This document shows, one piece after another, positions 16,953 through 23,495 of a stretch of 27,993 bases of DNA. The position numbers were made by a program, and so were the translations under genes. The stretch spans positions 1 through 27,993 of the forward strand of contig JAIEDJ010000318.1 in the NCBI GenBank assembly GCA_029068025.1, in the 5' to 3' direction. A model generated the notes under the pieces. That model was not told where the DNA came from. It ran no database searches and worked only from the letters and a program-made list of their open reading frames with translations. This DNA is from Oscillospiraceae bacterium. Its GTDB lineage: Bacteria > Bacillota > Clostridia > Oscillospirales > Ruminococcaceae. How positions within the stretch are numbered: position 1 is the first letter of the stretch; every line of letters starts with the position of its first letter.

Positions 16953-18245
16953 TTACAGATTCTTATTGGACGGCCCCTCCAGCAATTCCCCGCTGCCCGA
17001 AAACCTCGACCCGTGACACGGACAATCCCACGAATGTTCCGCACGGTTTCTCTTAAGCGCACAACCCATGTGCGTGCACCTCGGCGCGTTTATGCTCAGC
17101 AGATCCTTAACAGCGTTAAGTCCGTTGAACAGCAGCTGCTTCTTGAAAATGCTTCTTGACGGATCGAATACATCCGCAAAACGGCTCTTTCCCTCAAGGA
17201 TCAGATCGCGGACTATCTCCGCCCCCGCCATAGCTGTCGTTATCCCCCATTTGTTGAACCCCGTCAGAACATACCAATCCGGCGTCAGCGCCGAATATTG
17301 TCCGATATACGGAAGCCCGTCCAGCGTAATGCAGTCCTGCGCACTCCACGCGTACTTCACCTTAGCTCCCGGATATTGCTCCTCCGCAAACTCCGTAAGC
17401 TCGTTCATTCTGCACCCGTCGCCTGTCCTGTGCGCTCCCCCGCCGATCAGCAGCAGATCCCCGACGCTCCGAAACGACATTCCGTTAGTATCGGCGTCCA
17501 TATAGAAGCCCTCGGGACGCGGAGAATTCTCTAGCGCGATAACACTGGAACGATTCTGATACATTTTCAGATAATAGCACCCCACACGGTCAATAAACGG
17601 AAAATGCGTTGCTATGATCACCTTTTTCGCAATCACCCGCCCACTGCTGCACAGTGCAGTCGTTCCGTGTATCTCACGGACGTGTGTATTCTCAAAGATA
17701 CGTATTCCCGACACTATCCCACGCAGAAACTTAAGCGGATCAAATACCGCCTGATTCGGAAACTTGACAGCCCCGACCGCCGGAAGCGGCAGATCTACCC
17801 TCTCGCAGAACTCCGCCGAATAACCGATCCTCTCCAACACACGGATCTCACGTTCCAGAGCCTTTCTGTCGTTTTTAGAATAGATATACCCGTCCGCTTT
17901 CCGAAAATCACAGTCGATATTCTTTGCCAGCGCGGCGATCCTTCCCAAAGCGCTGCGGTTTGCCATAAGGTACTTATGCGCCTTTTCAAGACCGTACTGC
18001 CCGGCGATCTTTTGGTATATCAATCCGTGCTGAAACGTGACCTTCGCGGTGGTCTTTCCGGTCGTGCCTCGGCAGATCCTGCCGCGCTCAACGACCGTGC
18101 AGTCAAATCCCGACTCCTTCAGCTCATGCGCCGCAAGCAGTCCCGCTATCCCTCCGCCAACGATAAGAACGTCCGTGCGAAGCTCCCCCTTAAGCGCGGG
18201 ATATTCGGGCATACGAACGTCTGCCCACACAGAACGGTTTTCCAT
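16953..18245 (-). CDS. FAD-dependent oxidoreductase with C-terminal compact Rieske [2Fe-2S] segment
   Basis: This 430-residue protein joins a DAO-type FAD domain to a Rieske motif. The dinucleotide-binding GGGIAGLLAAHEL begins near residue 30, followed by VVERGRICRGTTGKTTAKVT, where the TTG-KTTAK motif is typical of this subgroup (B. subtilis YhfW-like). GLPYIGQYS and VLTGFNKWGITTAMAG near residues 310-350 close the FAD site. The cluster ligands are CTH (C390, H392) and CPCH (C408, H411). The Rieske part is only about 45 residues and lacks the beta-strands that normally precede the first Cys. Substrate is unknown. Start: ATG 18243-18245 with AGGTGATG upstream; an upstream in-frame ATG lacks such a site. 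A 102-bp inverted-repeat element lies in its leader. Confidence 0.9.
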   Translation of the reverse strand: MENRSVWADVRMPEYPALKGELRTDVLIVGGGIAGLLAAHELKESGFDCTVVERGRICRGTTGKTTAKVTFQHGLIYQKIAGQYGLEKAHKYLMANRSALGRIAALAKNIDCDFRKADGYIYSKNDRKALEREIRVLERIGYSAEFCERVDLPLPAVGAVKFPNQAVFDPLKFLRGIVSGIRIFENTHVREIHGTTALCSSGRVIAKKVIIATHFPFIDRVGCYYLKMYQNRSSVIALENSPRPEGFYMDADTNGMSFRSVGDLLLIGGGAHRTGDGCRMNELTEFAEEQYPGAKVKYAWSAQDCITLDGLPYIGQYSALTPDWYVLTGFNKWGITTAMAGAEIVRDLILEGKSRFADVFDPSRSIFKKQLLFNGLNAVKDLLSINAPRCTHMGCALKRNRAEHSWDCPCHGSRFSGSGELLEGPSNKNL

Positions 18246-18263
18246 AACATCACCTTTTTTTTT

Positions 18264-18365
18264 AGAAATTTCAAAAACGGCGGGCAAAGCCCGCCTAGCC
18301 GGCTCCGATCAGCTCCGCTTCACTTCGTTACGCTCCGCCGCCCGGAACCGCTTTTTGAAATTTCT
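18264..18365. repeat. 102-bp intergenic inverted-repeat element with internal hairpins
   Basis: The ends AGAAATTTCAAAAA and TTTTTGAAATTTCT (18264-18277 and 18352-18365) are perfect complements. Inside, GGCGGGC-AAA-GCCCGCC forms a tight hairpin, and a second hairpin is formed by CTCCGCTTCACTTCG and its partner at 18324-18340. It lies between the 54-residue gene and the oxidoreductase gene, in the leader of the latter. A related element, with the same kind of ends, is found at 26346-26470. Confidence 0.65.
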
Positions 18366-18403
18366 CCTGCACCTTTAAAATGTTGATCTCTTCTCTCCGG
18401 CAA

Positions 18404-18568
18404 TTACAGCGCGTCCATAAAGCTGCCGATAACCTTGACCGCCTTTGCGGCGGTCTTTCTGCGCAAACGGCGGTTTCCCGAGAAGGACTTGACCGCCATA
18501 AAGGTAAGTCCGCCGGTAATGATCCCAGCTGCGGCTCCCTTAAAAATGCTGCTTGTATCTCGTGTCAT
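18404..18568 (-). CDS. Small 54-residue protein with one hydrophobic segment and basic C-terminal half
   Basis: A short gene with a very good ribosome binding site: AAGGAG at 18574-18579, nine bases before the ATG (18566-18568). The protein opens MTRDTSSIFKGAAAGIITGG, has a Gly/Ala-rich hydrophobic stretch at about residues 8-29, then a basic half (GNRRLRRKTAAKAVKVIG) ending SFMDAL. It resembles the small single-span, YtxH-like or sporulation-associated proteins of Clostridia in layout only; I cannot name the family. Reading frame use, start site and stop before the next element all look genuine. Upstream on the same strand lie three 104-bp repeats that would form its leader or promoter region. 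The FAD/Rieske gene follows 158 bases downstream on the same strand. Confidence 0.7.
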   Translation of the reverse strand: MTRDTSSIFKGAAAGIITGGLTFMAVKSFSGNRRLRRKTAAKAVKVIGSFMDAL

Positions 18569-18582
18569 TGAAATCATCTCCT

Positions 18583-18894
18583 TATTAAAAACGCTCAGCG
18601 TTCGCCGAAAATTCCTCCGGAATTTCCGACGAGCATCGCGCGAAGTCTTTTTCTCCGAAAAATCCTCCGTGCTTCACACGCTTCGCTATTAAAAACGCTC
18701 AGCGTTCGCAGAAAATTCCTTCGGATTTTCCGACGAGCATCGCGCGAAGTCTTTTTCTCCGAAAAATCCTCCGTGCTTCACACGCTTCGCTATTAAAAAC
18801 GCTCAGCGTTCGCAGAAAATTCCTTCGGATTTTCCGGCGAGCATCGCGCGAAGCCTTTTTCTCAGAAAAATCCTCCGCGCTTCATCCGCTTCGC
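18583..18894. repeat. Three 104-bp direct tandem repeats
   Basis: Copies lie at 18583-18686, 18687-18790 and 18791-18894, exactly 104 bases apart. Copies 1 and 2 differ at about 3 positions, copies 2 and 3 at about 6. Each starts TATTAAAAACGCTCAGCGTT, where ACGCT-C-AGCGT is a palindrome, and contains GAAAATTCC...ATTTTC, which can pair. 104 is not a multiple of three, so a repeated protein is excluded. The first copy ends against the ribosome binding site of the 54-residue gene. Repeats are contiguous, without spacers, so this is not a CRISPR array. Confidence 0.9.
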
Positions 18895-18968
18895 TTGTGC
18901 TAAACTTTTCGTTACTATTTTCATCATATCGCCACGCTTTATACGGAAATTAAAAAAGCAAATGCTTG

Positions 18969-19027
18969 AAAAAACGGATGTTTTTGTGCAAATTCCCGCA
19001 TTTGGGCAGCAATTCTATCCGTTTTTT
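18969..19027. repeat. Inverted repeat between the tandem repeats and the amt promoter
   Basis: Perfect 11-bp arms AAAAAACGGAT (18969-18979) and ATCCGTTTTTT (19017-19027) enclose a 37-base loop. The loop holds a smaller inverted pair, GCAAAT and ATTTGG-like. It separates the divergent transcription units and could be a weak bidirectional terminator or a binding site. Between 18895 and 18968 I see nothing else identifiable. Confidence 0.5.
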
Positions 19028-19044
19028 GTTAAAAGCGACAAAAT

Positions 19045-19068
19045 GCAAGTTTTAAATTAAAATCTTGC
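19045..19068. promoter_or_regulatory. Near-palindrome just upstream of the amt -35 box
   Basis: The 24-bp site has half-sites GCAAGTTTTAAA and TTAAAATCTTGC, matching at 10 of 12 positions. Its right edge is ten bases from the TTGACA of the amt promoter. Position and symmetry suit a dimeric regulator, but the protein is unknown. Confidence 0.4.
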
Positions 19069-19077
19069 AAAAATCTA

Positions 19078-19106
19078 TTGACAAACTTAAATAAAGCGAG
19101 TATAAT
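19078..19106 (+). promoter_or_regulatory. Consensus SigA promoter for the amt-P-II gene
   Basis: Perfect TTGACA (19078-19083), a 17-base spacer and perfect TATAAT (19101-19106). Transcription should start near 19111-19113, exactly at the beginning of the first leader hairpin. A promoter this strong fits control after initiation, by attenuation in the leader. Confidence 0.9.
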
Positions 19107-19111
19107 AAAGA

Positions 19112-19176
19112 CATAGCAAAGGGGCTATGGAGTACGTCCGCAAAGGCGATGGCATACTCCATAGTCTCTTTTCTTT
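19112..19176 (+). promoter_or_regulatory. Dual-hexaloop leader RNA with terminator: candidate ANTAR antitermination target
   Basis: Hairpin 1 is CATAGC-[AAAGGG]-GCTATG (19112-19129): a perfect 6-bp stem with a six-base loop. Hairpin 2 has the six-base loop AAAGGC (19142-19147) closed by C19141-G19148, with a stem running out to C19125-G19164 and interrupted by a 2x2 internal loop and one mismatch. Both loops have A at position 1 and G at position 4, the known signature of ANTAR-domain target RNAs. The lower stem of hairpin 2 (CTATGGAGTA / TACTCCATAG) followed by a T-rich run (19165-19176) resembles a terminator. It reuses bases 19125-19129 of hairpin 1, so the two cannot form fully at once. 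That is the layout expected for protein-dependent antitermination. In Clostridia such motifs are known upstream of nitrogen genes, which fits amt. Confidence 0.72.
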
Positions 19177-19208
19177 ATATATAAACATTTGAAAGGAGCT
19201 GTTCTTAA

Positions 19209-20972
19209 ATGAACGCAGCATTTGCGGTACTTGCATCAGCTAGTACCGAAGAGATCGTCAACAAGACGATGTTCAACGTCGGCGACGGAAACGGTATCTG
19301 GTACCTTATAGGCGCGGCGCTGGTATTCTTTATGCAGGCAGGCTTCGCGATGGTGGAGACCGGTATGACCCGCGCGAAAAACGCCGGCAATATCATCATG
19401 AAAAACCTGATGGATTTCTGTATCGGCACGGTAGTTTTCGTACTGATCGGATTCGGGCTTATGTTGGGCGAGGATACCCTCGCAGGACTGATCGGTATCC
19501 CGAACCTCGATATTCTCGGAAATTTCAACGACTTTGACCGCTGCGCCGAATTCGTGTTCAACCTCGTATTCTGCGCAACCGCTGCGACCATCGTTTCCGG
19601 CGCAATGGCGGAGCGTACAAAGTTCATCAGCTATTGTATCTACTCGGGAGTTATCAGTGCGATCGTTTATCCGATCGAGGCGCACTGGATCTGGGGCGGC
19701 GGCTGGCTCGCTCAGCTCGGCTTCGTTGACTTCGCGGGTTCGGCTGCGATACATATGGCAGGCGGTACCTGCGCGCTTATCGGCGCGGCAATGGTCGGAC
19801 CGCGTATCGGCAAATTCGGCAAAGATAAAAAGCCCCGCGCTATCCTCGGTCACTCTATGACGCTCGGCGCTTTGGGCGTGTTTATTCTCTGGTTCGGCTG
19901 GTACGGCTTTAACGGTGCGGCGGCTGACAGCGTTGAGAGCCTTGCGCGTATATTCCTCACGACTACGATAGCCCCCGCTGTCGCAACCTGCACGACCATG
20001 GTATTCACCTGGCTCAAAAACGGCAAACCCGACGTTTCGATGTGCCTTAACGCTTCGCTTGCGGGTCTGGTAGGCGTTACCGCTCCGTGCGCGGACGTTG
20101 ACGCTATAGGTGCGACTGTTATCGGACTTGTTTCGGGATTCCTGGTAGTGTTCGGCGTTTGGCTGCTCGACTACAAGCTCCACATTGACGACCCCGTCGG
20201 CGCTGTAGGCGTTCATTTCTGCAACGGTATCTGGGGAACTCTCGCGGTAGGTCTGTTCTCGACCGGTACAGGTCAGAACGTCGGCGTGGGCGGTACTCCC
20301 GTAAAGGGTCTTTTCTACGGCGGCGGATTCACTCAGCTTGGTGTTCAGGCGCTCGGAATAGTTGCTGTGCTTGCCTGGACGGGAGTTGTTATTACTCTTA
20401 CGTTCCTGATCATCAAGAAGACGATAGGACTGCGCGTTTCCCGTCACGAGGAGATCGTGGGTCTGGACGCTACGGAGCACGGTCTGCCCAGCTCCTACGC
20501 GGACTTTATCCCCTCTATGCAGATACAGACGACCGCGTCGGGACGCGAAAGAGAAGTGGAAACACTCAGCTCCGAAAGCAGCGTTCCCGTTATCCGCAAG
20601 AGCAGCTCCGACAGCGCAAAGATCTCCAAGGTTGTTATCATCACCAAGCCCGAGCAGGTCGAGCCGCTTAAGAACGCGATGTCCTCTATTGGTATCACAG
20701 GCATGACGGTAACTAACGTACTCGGCTGCGGAATGCAGAAGGGCGCGAAGGAATTCTACCGCGGCGTACCTATTGAAACGCACCTTCTCCCGAAAATCAA
20801 GATGGAGATCGTCGTATGCAAGGTGCCTGTTGAAACGGTAGTAAACACGGCGCGTGAAACATTGTATACAGGCAGGATCGGCGACGGAAAGATCTTTGTA
20901 TATGACATAAGCGACGTTGTCAAGGTAAGAACCGGCGAAAGCGGTTACGACGCGCTTCAGGACAACGAATAA
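19209..20972 (+). CDS. amt: Ammonium transporter with fused C-terminal P-II regulatory domain
   Basis: This 587-residue protein imports ammonium and carries its own regulator. Residues about 20-430 are an Amt/AmtB channel: GFAMVETGMTRAKNA, the twin pore histidines H182 (in HMAGGT) and H336 (in HFCNGIWGTL), and FGWYGFNG. A polar Ser/Glu-rich linker (about 430-472) leads to a complete P-II (GlnB/GlnK) domain at 474-587. It has a T-loop GMQKGAKEFYRGVPIETHLLP, KMEIVV and the B-loop TGRIGDGKIFVYD. The position of the uridylylated Tyr-51 of E. coli P-II is Ile (I522), while Tyr-46 is kept (Y517), so uridylylation control is unlikely; ATP and 2-oxoglutarate binding residues look intact. In other bacteria a separate GlnK plugs AmtB, so this fusion should gate itself. 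Start ATG 19209 follows AAAGGAG (19192-19198). A leader attenuator precedes it. Confidence 0.95.
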   Translation: MNAAFAVLASASTEEIVNKTMFNVGDGNGIWYLIGAALVFFMQAGFAMVETGMTRAKNAGNIIMKNLMDFCIGTVVFVLIGFGLMLGEDTLAGLIGIPNLDILGNFNDFDRCAEFVFNLVFCATAATIVSGAMAERTKFISYCIYSGVISAIVYPIEAHWIWGGGWLAQLGFVDFAGSAAIHMAGGTCALIGAAMVGPRIGKFGKDKKPRAILGHSMTLGALGVFILWFGWYGFNGAAADSVESLARIFLTTTIAPAVATCTTMVFTWLKNGKPDVSMCLNASLAGLVGVTAPCADVDAIGATVIGLVSGFLVVFGVWLLDYKLHIDDPVGAVGVHFCNGIWGTLAVGLFSTGTGQNVGVGGTPVKGLFYGGGFTQLGVQALGIVAVLAWTGVVITLTFLIIKKTIGLRVSRHEEIVGLDATEHGLPSSYADFIPSMQIQTTASGREREVETLSSESSVPVIRKSSSDSAKISKVVIITKPEQVEPLKNAMSSIGITGMTVTNVLGCGMQKGAKEFYRGVPIETHLLPKIKMEIVVCKVPVETVVNTARETLYTGRIGDGKIFVYDISDVVKVRTGESGYDALQDNE

Positions 20973-21010
20973 GAAGTTGTTATAATTTAAGCTTATCCCT
21001 CAAAAGCAAT

Positions 21011-21053
21011 TAACAGCCCCGTATGACAACAGGGCTGTTAGTTGTTTTCATTT
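21011..21053 (+). terminator. Intrinsic terminator after the amt gene
   Basis: A perfect 9-bp stem TAACAGCCC / GGGCTGTTA (21011-21019 and 21032-21040) with a 12-base loop, followed by the T-rich run GTTGTTTTCATTT. The convergent gene ends at 21048, inside the T-run, so the hairpin may serve both directions (the opposite strand continues into ATTGCTTTT). Confidence 0.8.
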
Positions 21054-21452
21054 ATCCAGCAGCAGATTAGCCGCAAACGCCGCCATAACGTCATATTCCT
21101 CGTCCGCGCCAACCGCGTCGACCGGCTGCTCCAGCGGTTCGCATACACCGTTTTTGGTGCGTATGGTGCGGTTAAGTGAAAGCGTTATCTTTTCGTCGGT
21201 GCGCGACGTAACACAGACCGTATTTTTCGGTGAGATACCGCAGGTTATAAGCTGAACGCCGCGCGGCAGCTCTCCGGAAAAGCGCTCGCCGTCAACGATC
21301 ACTCCCAGCGCGCATCGCACGCGCACGTCGCCGTCCTTGCCGACGATAACAGCCGCCTCATCACAGTCGATCTCCGCTTTCTTTTCGGTCTTTATAACCT
21401 TGATACCATTAAGATGTCTGTCGGAATTAGATTCTCCAACGATACAAACCAC
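21048..21452 (-). CDS. Uncharacterised 134-residue protein
   Basis: I do not recognise this protein with certainty. It begins VVCIVGESNSDRHLNGIKVI, is built mostly of short beta-like stretches (AAVIVGKDGDVRVRCALGVIVDGERF), and has a core GVQLITCGISPKNTVCVTSR followed by ITLSLNRTIRTKNGVCEPLEQPV and a helical end YDVMAAFAANLLLDK. The LITCG...NTV-TS segment resembles small proteins seen widely in Clostridia and recalls the C-terminal domain of Mur ligases, but that is a loose impression. No signal peptide or membrane segment. The frame starts at GTG 21458, two bases from GGGGAG; the second GTG at 21450-21452 is spaced eight bases from it and is the better start. It converges on amt and diverges from the JAMM-like cassette. 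Confidence 0.65.
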   Translation of the reverse strand: MVCIVGESNSDRHLNGIKVIKTEKKAEIDCDEAAVIVGKDGDVRVRCALGVIVDGERFSGELPRGVQLITCGISPKNTVCVTSRTDEKITLSLNRTIRTKNGVCEPLEQPVDAVGADEEYDVMAAFAANLLLDK

Positions 21453-21528
21453 AAACACCGCTCCCCGAAATATAAGTGATTATTATTCTGCGTTTTTTTC
21501 GACAAATTATTTACACAAATAAAAAACC

Positions 21529-21557
21529 TTGACAAATTCAAAAAATAATGGTAAAAT
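21529..21557 (+). promoter_or_regulatory. SigA-type promoter of the JAMM-like cassette
   Basis: TTGACA (21529-21534), 17-base spacer, TAAAAT (21552-21557) with an extended TG at 21549-21550. The -10 overlaps the first in-frame ATG (21548), so that ATG cannot be in the transcript; this moves the gene start to GTG 21578. Confidence 0.8.
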
Positions 21558-21577
21558 TAAAAACAGGAAGTGATATA

Positions 21578-22153
21578 GTGGCGCTTGAATATCAAAGATA
21601 TGGCAGAAATAAAAACACGCTTGTCAACAAAACCTATATTGAAAGCGGTGAATATAAGCGTAAATTTGACAACGCTACAGTCAATCCTGCTGTTAATAAG
21701 GCATTGTATGACTGCGCTAAAAAAGCCTTGAAGCACAGAAGCGGAACCGAGCTTGAAGATATGTATTGGATCGACGGCGAAACCGGAAGTGTGATCTATT
21801 CTGCTCTTGACAGCACCGAAGCGAGAGCTGTTGAGTACACGGAAAAAATCAAAAGCATTTTACGAGAAACCGGTGACAAAAAAATTATCACTTTACATAC
21901 TCACCCAAACAGTATGCCGCCCAGCATCGAGGATTTTAATTCGTGCTTCAAGCACGGCTATCATTCCGGATATGTGGTTTGTCATAACGGAAAGCTGTTT
22001 AGATATTCGGCGAATGAGCGGGTTAGTCCATCGCTTTACAAATTGCATATTCAGAACTTTTTGGACGATGGGTTTGACGAGTACAATTCACAAATAAAAG
22101 CTTTAGAGAAAATAAAATTAAACTATGCCATTAAATTTGAGGAGGTGTTATAA
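21578..22153 (+). CDS. JAMM/MPN-like domain protein of unknown function
   Basis: This 191-residue protein ends in a domain that resembles JAB/JAMM metalloproteases and the domain often found at the C-terminus of phage head-morphogenesis proteins. The key motif is H107-T-H109-P-N-S-M-P-P-S116-I-E-D119: HxH, then six residues, then SxxD. The classic JAMM spacing is seven, so it is a variant. GYHSGYVVCHNGKLFRYSA follows. The N-terminal part (ALEYQRYGRNKNTLVNKTYI) is charged and has no signal or membrane segment. Start: GTG 21578, seven bases after AGGAAG, because the earlier ATG lies in the -10 box. The gene is visibly AT-richer than its neighbours, suggesting transfer. It overlaps the next small gene (TAATG). 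It could be a phage remnant, a protease or a toxin; none is shown. Confidence 0.72.
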   Translation: MALEYQRYGRNKNTLVNKTYIESGEYKRKFDNATVNPAVNKALYDCAKKALKHRSGTELEDMYWIDGETGSVIYSALDSTEARAVEYTEKIKSILRETGDKKIITLHTHPNSMPPSIEDFNSCFKHGYHSGYVVCHNGKLFRYSANERVSPSLYKLHIQNFLDDGFDEYNSQIKALEKIKLNYAIKFEEVL

Positions 22154-22308
22154 TGGCTGAAAAAGAGTACATTATCAACGATAATGTTATTATTCCCGAA
22201 TATATCAAGAAAATGACTCGCGAAGAGCGTGACCGTGAGATCGCACGTATCGAAAAAGAGCACCTTGATCAAAAGCGGCAAGCTCAAAACACACACGAAG
22301 CAGGCTAA
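22153..22308 (+). CDS. Small 51-residue charged partner of the JAMM-like protein
   Basis: The ATG overlaps the stop of the upstream gene (TAATG) and has a strong GGAGGTG ribosome binding site at 22141-22147, so the two are translationally coupled. The protein starts MAEKEYIINDNVIIPEYIKK and continues as a charged helix (MTREERDREIARIEKEHLDQ), ending KRQAQNTHEAG. It has no membrane segment. The size, helical character and coupling are what one sees in antidote or chaperone partners, but this is inference. AT-rich like its partner. Confidence 0.72.
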   Translation: MAEKEYIINDNVIIPEYIKKMTREERDREIARIEKEHLDQKRQAQNTHEAG

Positions 22309-22329
22309 AAACGCTTTTTTACAAACTGA

Positions 22330-22356
22330 AATATCCCCGACAAGATCGGGGATATT
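22330..22356. terminator. Hairpin terminator between the cassette and the sigma factor gene
   Basis: A perfect 11-bp stem AATATCCCCGA / TCGGGGATATT with a 5-base loop, lying between two converging genes. The following bases on the plus strand (GTTATATTATG) are AT-rich but not a clean T-run; on the minus strand it is followed by TCAGTTTGTAAAAAA. Probably a bidirectional terminator. Confidence 0.65.
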
Positions 22357-22398
22357 GTTATATTATGTAATATTTCCTCAAGTAAAGATTTTAAATCT

Positions 22399-23460
22399 TC
22401 AGTCGAGGAAAACTCTCAGCGCCTTGCTCTTGCTCTGCGAACGCAGCTTTCTCAACGCCTTAGCTTCGATCTGGCGAATTCTCTCCCGTGTCACGGCAAA
22501 CTGCCTTCCGACCTCCTCAAGCGTATGCGCACGGTCATACCCTACGCCATAGCGGAACTTCAGCACCTCGCGCTCCCTTTCCGGCAACGTGTTCAGCGCC
22601 TTGTTCAGTTCATCCTTGAACACCGACTGCATAGCCGTGTCGATAGGCGCGGGCGCGTCCTCATCGGGAATGAAATCCCCGAGATAGCTGTCCTCCTCTT
22701 CGCCTACGGGAGCCTCCAGCGATACGGGATCCTGCGCGATCCTGATGATCTCGCGAACCTTCTCCGGAGTCATGTTCAGCTCCTTCGCTACCTCGTCGAC
22801 AGTCGGCTCATGCCCGTTCTCATGCAGCAGCTTGTTCTGCATTTTCTTTACGCGCGATATGGTCTCCACCATATGCACGGGAATTCTTATGGTACGCGCC
22901 TGATCCGCGATAGCACGCGTGATGGACTGACGTATCCACCAGGTCGCATAGGTCGAAAACTTGTAGCCCTTCGTGTGGTCGAACTTCTCCACCGCCTTGA
23001 TCAGTCCGCTGTAACCCTCCTGAATGAGATCCAGCAGCGGCATACCGCGCCCAACGTAGTGCTTGGCGATACTTACCACCAACCGCATATTCGCGACTAT
23101 CAGCCGGTCCCGCGCCTGCTCGTCGCCCTGCGCGATCCTCTCGGCAAGCTCCACCTCTTCCTCGGCGGTAAGCAGCGGTATCTTGCCTATCTCGCGAAGA
23201 TGGATCTTCACAGGATCGTCAACTGCGCCGGCTCCCTTTTCGGAGCCGTCGTCGCCGAATTCCAGCGCCTTGTTAAGATCGTCCTCAACGTTGAAATCGT
23301 CCTCCAGCTTGATATTGTTGCGCTCGAGAAACTCGCTCAGCTTATCGGGATCAATGTCCGCTTCATCTATAATATTGTAAAGTTCCTTGGTAGATATTGT
23401 CCCTGTCTGTTTGCCGCGCTCAAGAAGCTCGTTAAAAATACTTTTTTCGATATTACTCAT
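22399..23460 (-). CDS. Second primary-type (sigma-70) RNA polymerase sigma factor
   Basis: This 353-residue protein has all sigma-70 group 1/2 regions. Region 1.1-like sequence is at the N-terminus (FNELLERGKQTGTISTKELY); region 1.2 is VKIHLREIGKIPLLTAEEEV; region 2 is RLIVANMRLVVSIAKHYVGRGMPLLDLIQEG and YKFSTYATWWIRQSITRAIA. Region 3 has RIPVHMVETI and PVSLEAPVGEEEDSYLGDFI, and region 4.2 has VTRERIRQIEAKALRKLR. DNA-contacting regions 2.4 and 4.2 are nearly identical to the sigma gene just upstream (23496-24584). It differs in region 4.1/4.2 (RYGVGYDRAHTLEE) and in the final residues (RSQSKSKALRVFLD instead of RHP-RS-KLKDFLE). ATG 23460 follows AAAGGA by seven bases; a TTG two codons earlier is less likely. 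It is 35 bases downstream of its paralogue, in the same operon. Confidence 0.93.
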   Translation of the reverse strand: MSNIEKSIFNELLERGKQTGTISTKELYNIIDEADIDPDKLSEFLERNNIKLEDDFNVEDDLNKALEFGDDGSEKGAGAVDDPVKIHLREIGKIPLLTAEEEVELAERIAQGDEQARDRLIVANMRLVVSIAKHYVGRGMPLLDLIQEGYSGLIKAVEKFDHTKGYKFSTYATWWIRQSITRAIADQARTIRIPVHMVETISRVKKMQNKLLHENGHEPTVDEVAKELNMTPEKVREIIRIAQDPVSLEAPVGEEEDSYLGDFIPDEDAPAPIDTAMQSVFKDELNKALNTLPEREREVLKFRYGVGYDRAHTLEEVGRQFAVTRERIRQIEAKALRKLRSQSKSKALRVFLD

Positions 23461-23495
23461 TTGCAAGTCCTTTCATCGGGTATGTATAAACAACA

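Noticed and set aside
18583..18894. Possible CRISPR array
   Set aside because: The 104-bp units are contiguous and lack unique spacers, and no cas genes are present.
19236..20783. 515-codon open frame on the minus strand opposite amt
   Set aside because: It mirrors the amt codon pattern, has an odd composition rich in Arg, His and Asp, and has no credible ribosome binding site; the amt frame is unmistakable.
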